Source of the DNA: JBFLVN01 sp040758475
GTDB taxonomy: Bacteria > JAGRBM01
Direction of reading: 5' to 3'
DNA: 7,475 nucleotides
Assembly: GCA_040758475.1 (NCBI GenBank)
Contig: JBFLVN010000189.1
Coordinates: 1 to 7,475, forward strand
Shown here: positions 4,072 to 7,475 of the stretch, piece by piece
How positions within the stretch are numbered: the stretch's first letter is position 1
Layout of the letters: each line of letters starts with the position of its first letter
Notes under the pieces: generated by a model
The model's database searches: none
The model's input: the letters and a program-made list of their open reading frames with translations, nothing else
Told to the model about the DNA's origin: nothing
Position numbers and translations under genes: made by a program

Positions 4072-5910
4072 TCATTTTCCGGCTTCTGCTAAGAGACTTT
4101 TAGGATTCCAAATCCGCTCAGCAATTTGACGGTAGAGAGTGTTTCGCGCATCAAGATCGGCCTTTTTGAACTCTTTATGAGCGTGAAACGGTAAGCCACT
4201 ATCCTTAGTGAATTGAAGGAACCCGGGATTTTTCTCGTAGCACTGGGGATTAAGAGACTTAGCAAGTAGATTTTGACTAAAATAATGTGGAAGTTTACTT
4301 TCATATGGCAAGTCGCCGTAACTTCCATTGAAGGTCTTAGGAAGCAGCAATAATCCACCAATGCGATTGCGATATTCCAAAAAGTCGCTTTCATGCGAGA
4401 ATTCATCTGCGTGTTGTTCCAATCGATTTGCCCAAATATGCTCTACTTCGTAACGTCCACGTCCACTATCGGAAACATATTCAAGATAGTGTGACGGCAT
4501 GCCCGAATTCACTTCGATCCATTCTGTTAGACGAGCGAGCATGCGGTGGAGATAGCGGCGATTTTGCTGATGGAGATAAAGTCTATCATTTGTTGCGAAT
4601 GTTTCCTTTTCTTTGGCCAGCGTATCTGTCAACTTTTGTGCAAGAGTTTTTGGATCTAACCCTCGAATATCCCGCATTACGAGGAACATGGCGTATTGCA
4701 TCGTAGAGTAAGCAATACTCCGAAAATTCCAAAGGCGCCACGCCAGAAGGATATCGACAAACTTTGAAACAATTCGAAGTTTAAGATTCACGATGTCTTC
4801 TTGGTCGTCAGGGTTCAGGGGGGCAAGCAGTAGCATGTATTGGAGTGTAAAGCTGTGCTGCGCGTTATAGAGAATATATTCAAGGCCATCAACCTTTTCA
4901 TGGGCCGCGTGCATCAATCGTTTATATTGTCGTGAATAGAAATTGAAATCGTGTTCAATGAAACGGAAATAGTCTTTACTATCTTGAAGCCCTAGTAATT
5001 CTCGGCTGTCTCGAACCCAGCGGTGAAATTCCGTCGCGATGCGATCAAAATCCTCTGGCTTTGCCCCGCGCTTTCGTTCTCTAATTTTGGTCGCATATTG
5101 ACTTCGGAGCCATGTTTTAAAAGTGTCTGCCTCCACTTCTTTACCCAATTCATTGAGTTCGTGAATCCGGTCTTTCCAGAGTTTGCTCGCGGTGTTTTTT
5201 TTGATTGGGTCGGTGATGTTGGCCAGCAAAAAGCCCTTTAACATTTCTGTCGGACTCAGAGAGAGGCCTCGGTCGTTCATCGTCTCAAAGATCGTATAAG
5301 CATCTTCGTCAGAATGAGCCGTAATCTCTACCAAATGAACATTTTCATTCAGCCAATCGATAAAATAAGGAAGTGCCTTGCCCGCTACTTCGTAGGGAAA
5401 GCACTGTTGGATATCTTGATATCGCCCTAAAATGTTTTGGACGGATTCGGGTTGATCAGCAGAATCAATGGGTTGTTCTTCGAAGAGTGCTTCCATGCAA
5501 GAAGCCCGCTCTTCGATTGTTAAATTAAAAGATTTTGTTCCGAATTTTTCTGAATATATCAATTCGTCAATATTAACCTGTTCTGATTGGGGGCGATTCT
5601 TTTGTAAATTACGAAGGTAAATCAACAGTAAAGTTAGACTGGTGAGGCGTTGTTGCCCATCGACTAAATATTTTTGATTATCTTTGGAGCTAACAATTAT
5701 AGATCCGAGAAAATAGTGACCATATTTCGCCACTTGTGCACGAGTATGATCGTTCTGGAAATCTTCAAGAAATTTCCCGGTTAAGTCGTCTATCAGTTCT
5801 CTAAGTTGTTTATCTTGCCATTTGTACTCTCGTTGATAGTAGTCAACAGAGTACTTAATGCCTTTGAGTAATTCTCTGACCGTTCTGGCTTTCCCTTCGA
5901 TATCGCCCAT
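4072..5910 (-). CDS. DUF262/DUF1524 (GmrSD-like) protein, probable type IV restriction nuclease
   Basis: A 612-residue protein. The N-terminal DUF262 (GmrS-like NTPase) motifs are intact: YQREYKW at 25-31, FLGSIIV at 67-73, DGQQRLTSL at 84-92, and FETMNDRGLSLSPTEMLKG at about 208-226. A helical middle follows. The C-terminal DUF1524-type His-Me-finger region has YEVEHIWANRL with H491, then N515, N528 and K539. Family members such as GmrSD and BrxU cut phage DNA carrying modified cytosines in an NTP-dependent way, and that role is inferred here. The family usually reads IGNL after the Asn; here it is IGGL, so nuclease activity is not guaranteed. AGGGGG (5915-5920) lies 4 nt before ATG 5910, supporting that start, and a likely promoter lies just beyond. 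The gene stands alone with no methyltransferase or ATPase partner. Its codons are much more AT-rich than those of its neighbours, pointing to recent transfer. The family call is firm; the substrate is unknown. Confidence 0.9.
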   Translation of the reverse strand: MGDIEGKARTVRELLKGIKYSVDYYQREYKWQDKQLRELIDDLTGKFLEDFQNDHTRAQVAKYGHYFLGSIIVSSKDNQKYLVDGQQRLTSLTLLLIYLRNLQKNRPQSEQVNIDELIYSEKFGTKSFNLTIEERASCMEALFEEQPIDSADQPESVQNILGRYQDIQQCFPYEVAGKALPYFIDWLNENVHLVEITAHSDEDAYTIFETMNDRGLSLSPTEMLKGFLLANITDPIKKNTASKLWKDRIHELNELGKEVEADTFKTWLRSQYATKIRERKRGAKPEDFDRIATEFHRWVRDSRELLGLQDSKDYFRFIEHDFNFYSRQYKRLMHAAHEKVDGLEYILYNAQHSFTLQYMLLLAPLNPDDQEDIVNLKLRIVSKFVDILLAWRLWNFRSIAYSTMQYAMFLVMRDIRGLDPKTLAQKLTDTLAKEKETFATNDRLYLHQQNRRYLHRMLARLTEWIEVNSGMPSHYLEYVSDSGRGRYEVEHIWANRLEQHADEFSHESDFLEYRNRIGGLLLLPKTFNGSYGDLPYESKLPHYFSQNLLAKSLNPQCYEKNPGFLQFTKDSGLPFHAHKEFKKADLDARNTLYRQIAERIWNPKSLLAEAGK

Positions 5911-5935
5911 GAGACCCCCTAATTAGTAAGAATTT

Positions 5936-5962
5936 GTTTTAGTGAATCAGGCTCGATGTCAA
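5936..5962 (-). promoter_or_regulatory. Likely sigma-70-type promoter of the DUF262 gene
   Basis: On the minus strand a perfect TTGACA (complement of 5957-5962) is followed 15 bp later by TAAAAC (complement of 5936-5941), four of six matches to the -10 consensus. The spacer is short. The position, 25-50 bp before the start codon and in AT-rich DNA, fits a promoter with a short leader carrying the AGGGGG ribosome-binding site. Confidence 0.45.
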
Positions 5963-5993
5963 TTATTATTCAGATCAAATGTACCCTCTATTG

Positions 5994-6007
5994 CTTAGTA
6001 AACTAAG
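5994..6007. promoter_or_regulatory. Small palindrome upstream of the DUF262 promoter
   Basis: CTTAGT-AA-ACTAAG is a perfect 6-bp dyad that extends to TTGC and GGCAA with a one-base bulge (5991-6011). It lies about 32 bp upstream of the -35 box, where an activator or repressor might bind. It could also be chance in AT-rich DNA. Confidence 0.3.
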
Positions 6008-6010
6008 GCA

Positions 6011-6200
6011 ATGTCGTACTTGATATTAGTTAAATTTAAATTCTCTTTTTTATTTCTGCAAAATTGCTTTGCTGTTTTTATGATTTTCCTTTGCGGCAAA
6101 TTTGATCCTTTCTGGGGTGGTGCGTCATTGAATTTCTTTAATTGGTCCGGACTTTCTTCTCACTATCCTATTCCCGGTCACTCTCTAGCCTAAAATGCTA
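6011..6200. other. AT-rich non-coding stretch, no confident gene
   Basis: This continues the low-GC character of the DUF262 gene. A 60-codon plus-strand frame (6011-6193) encodes a Phe-rich hydrophobic peptide, but it has no properly spaced ribosome-binding site and I recognise no family, so I do not call it a gene. The AT-rich character ends near 6200, which I take as the right edge of the acquired island. Confidence 0.5.
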
Positions 6201-6205
6201 CGATC

Positions 6206-6264
6206 CACCGGCAAATTGCCCCCCTTTCCGGTGAGCGGCGCTCACTGAGCCGGGGCAGGGGGGC
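6206..6264. repeat. Complex nested inverted repeat
   Basis: The outer arms GCCCCCC (6218-6224) and GGGGGGC (6258-6264) enclose CCGG (6228-6231 and 6250-6253) and the inner hairpin TGAGC-GGC-GCTCA (6232-6244). An alternative pairing exists between CACCGG (6206-6211) and CCGGTG (6228-6233). It lies at the junction between the AT-rich island and GC-rich DNA. It may be part of a structured transcript ending at the terminator near 6380, or a decayed repeat. Confidence 0.5.
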
Positions 6265-6351
6265 TTCTGCGGGGGCTAGGCTGGCTCTTTCCGCCAATCG
6301 CTCTAAACTGTGCTTCGCCCGCTAAGGCTTTTCGCCACCCCGATCCTCCGG

Positions 6352-6380
6352 CCCCCGCCTCACAAGCGGGGGTTCTTGTT
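6352..6380 (+). terminator. Intrinsic terminator, plus strand
   Basis: A perfect 7-bp stem CCCCCGC/GCGGGGG (6352-6358 and 6366-6372) with a CTCACAA loop is followed directly by TTCTTGTT. It points along the plus strand, yet no plus-strand gene ends nearby: the DUF262 gene runs the other way and the upstream 150 bases hold no gene. It would therefore end either an unannotated small RNA or read-through from the island. Confidence 0.65.
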
Positions 6381-6408
6381 AAAAGGGGTTAATGGCGGGA
6401 GCGGATTC

Positions 6409-6437
6409 TTGACAATCTCCCCCTCCTATCGCATCCT
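6409..6437 (+). promoter_or_regulatory. Possible promoter of the secreted-protein gene
   Basis: TTGACA at 6409-6414 is a perfect -35 match. At a 17-bp spacing the -10 position reads CATCCT (6432-6437), only three of six matches. Used as drawn it would give a transcript starting at or very near the GTG at 6444, so the mRNA would be almost leaderless, consistent with the absence of a Shine-Dalgarno. Confidence 0.35.
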
Positions 6438-6443
6438 TTACGT

Positions 6444-7382
6444 GTGACTAAAGTAAATTACTTAATTTTGACGGCCGCGCTTGGGGTGCTTTCCCTGGGC
6501 TCCCCCGCGTGCATCGCCGGGAGCGGAAAGCCCCGGATTGTTTCGGCGTTTTCGGGGGACCAGGAAGGGCCCCGGAGTTTTTCGGCCATCAGCCGGGAGA
6601 TCGCCGCCCAGTCGGAAGAGCTTCGGAACCTCTACATTCAGGCCCAGGGGCTCTATCCCTATTTGACCAATTCCTACCGGGTCCGCCTCTACATCGACGA
6701 CGACGGGGACATCTACAACGTTGATCTTCTCGACCGGGACCAGGTGATCCGGGACTTCGAGCAGGAGTTCCTGGCCCGCGTCGCCCAGATCCATTTCGAG
6801 GAATACGACGGACCGGACGTGGAGGTCATCTATACCTTTACGTTTTATCCCGATCCCCATCACCGGGCCCATGCCAAGCCCCTGCCGCCCCCCGTGCTGG
6901 CGGAGCCCGTAGAGGCCCCGGCGCCCCCCGCCGAGCCCGAAGCGGCCAAGGAGCCCGAGGCCGCCCCCGAGGAGGCCCCTGCCGCACCGCCCGCGGAGGA
7001 ACCGGCCGTTCCTCCGGCGCAGGAGCCCGCTGCTCCGCCTCCCTCTAGTACAGAAGAAGGCGCCGCTGCTGGTGGCGCAGTCGTCGCCCCCGCTGAAAAG
7101 ACCGAAGAAAAGAAAGAAGAAAAACCGGCGGAACCTCCCGCCGCGACCGAACCGGCCCCGGAACAGCCCCCGGCTAGCGAGCCCCAGGCCGCTCCCCAGG
7201 AACCCGCTCCCGTGGCCCCGGCCCCCGTTGAAGAGAAGAAAGAAGAAGAGAAGCCCGCCGAATCCGCCGCCCCCGAGCCCCTTCCTTCGGAAAACTTTTC
7301 CGAAGAGGGCGATCCCGTAAACCCCGGCGGCTGGACCGATGGCGCCCCTCCGGCGCCGCCTGCTGAAACGCCGGCGGAGTAA
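6444..7382 (+). CDS. Secreted protein: TonB-C/AgmX-like domain plus Pro/Ala/Glu-rich tail
   Basis: 312 residues. Residues 1-26 look like a signal peptide: a short basic start, the hydrophobic core YLILTAALGVLSLG, and a small-residue end near PACIAG. C23 is not in a good lipobox. Residues about 48-136 have the pattern of the TonB C-terminal / AgmX-PglI domain: an amphipathic helix (ELRNLYIQAQ), a beta strand and turn (VRLYIDDDGDIYNVDLLD), a helix (FEQEFLARVAQ), then a final strand (VEVIYTFTFYPD). From about 145 to the end the protein is low-complexity, rich in Pro, Ala and Glu, with two similar charged patches (EEKKEEKPAE and EEKKEEEKPAE). TonB-like proteins normally put the proline-rich linker before this domain; here it follows. 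GTG 6444 is chosen because it starts the signal peptide and an in-frame stop lies at 6390; there is no ribosome-binding site. It probably acts in the periplasm or at the envelope; specific function unknown. Confidence 0.8.
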   Translation: MTKVNYLILTAALGVLSLGSPACIAGSGKPRIVSAFSGDQEGPRSFSAISREIAAQSEELRNLYIQAQGLYPYLTNSYRVRLYIDDDGDIYNVDLLDRDQVIRDFEQEFLARVAQIHFEEYDGPDVEVIYTFTFYPDPHHRAHAKPLPPPVLAEPVEAPAPPAEPEAAKEPEAAPEEAPAAPPAEEPAVPPAQEPAAPPPSSTEEGAAAGGAVVAPAEKTEEKKEEKPAEPPAATEPAPEQPPASEPQAAPQEPAPVAPAPVEEKKEEEKPAESAAPEPLPSENFSEEGDPVNPGGWTDGAPPAPPAETPAE

Positions 7383-7398
7383 GAGTTCATCACACTTC

Positions 7399-7475
7399 GA
7401 ATGCCCCTCCCCCACTGGGGGAGGGCGGCCCCGCAAGGGCGCGAAGCGCCCACTCCAAGAATCCGGGAGAGGGCC
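7399..7475 (-). repeat. Two-hairpin intergenic repeat, copy H, inverted
   Basis: On the minus strand it reads GGCCCTCTCCCGG, a spacer containing the hairpin GGGCGC-TTC-GCGCCC, and then the long hairpin CCCTCCCCC-AGT-GGGGGAGGG (7405-7425). It begins about 20 bp after the secreted-protein stop codon and runs to the window edge. Its lead and long stem are almost identical to copies C and G, more than 4 kb away. Confidence 0.75.

Noticed and set aside
6011..6193. 60-codon hydrophobic plus-strand ORF
   Set aside because: The AAGG before it is too close to the ATG, the composition follows the AT-rich background, and no family is recognised.
6462..7436. 324-codon and 197-codon minus-strand ORFs opposite the secreted protein
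   Set aside because: Gly/Arg- and Ala/Gly/Ser-rich shadows of the Pro/Ala/Glu tail; the plus strand has the signal peptide and a folded domain.

Overview
The window reads as chromosomal DNA of a GC-rich, Gram-negative-type bacterium, probably from an uncultured or poorly sampled lineage. The evidence is the high GC of the flanking genes (37 of 60 bases in the hand-counted line 601-660), strong G/C third-position bias, a secreted protein with a TonB-C/AgmX-like domain, and many GC-rich intergenic hairpin repeats. Nothing here fixes the phylum.

Layout: (1) 1-2615, plus strand: a 5'-truncated threonine synthase gene followed 50 bp later by a cystathionine gamma-synthase-type gene. From remembered sequences, both proteins look strikingly like the plant enzymes. 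In plants these two enzymes compete for O-phosphohomoserine, so the pair may form a plant-like threonine/methionine branch point in a bacterial operon. (2) 2616-3270: a non-coding stretch packed with two-hairpin repeats in both orientations, short direct repeats, a 10-bp-phased degenerate tandem repeat and a 25-bp palindrome. (3) 3271-3796, minus strand: a minimal nucleotidyltransferase (MNT) gene overlapping by 14 bp a 70-codon HEPN-like gene that seems to have lost the middle of its domain in frame. The pair lies between two copies of a 22-bp imperfect direct repeat. (4) 3797-4071: further decayed intergenic repeats.

(5) 4072-5910, minus strand: a complete DUF262/DUF1524 (GmrSD-like) protein, probably a modification-dependent (type IV) restriction nuclease. 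It sits in a clearly AT-rich island (21 of 60 GC in line 4261-4320) that continues through its upstream region to about 6200, which suggests horizontal acquisition. (6) 6200-6443: GC-rich non-coding DNA with a complex inverted repeat, a convincing plus-strand intrinsic terminator and a possible promoter. (7) 6444-7382, plus strand: a secreted or periplasmic protein with a TonB-C/AgmX-like domain followed by a long Pro/Ala/Glu-rich tail. (8) 7399-7475: another copy of the two-hairpin repeat.

Functionally, this is a core amino-acid pair (thrC, CGS) followed by an accessory segment of about 3 kb holding an MNT/HEPN remnant and a defence-type nuclease, then a cell-envelope gene. The most interesting points are the plant-type TS-CGS pair, the internally deleted HEPN, the hairpin family with compensatory stem changes, and the reversed domain order of the secreted protein. 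I see no tRNA, rRNA, CRISPR array or transposase.
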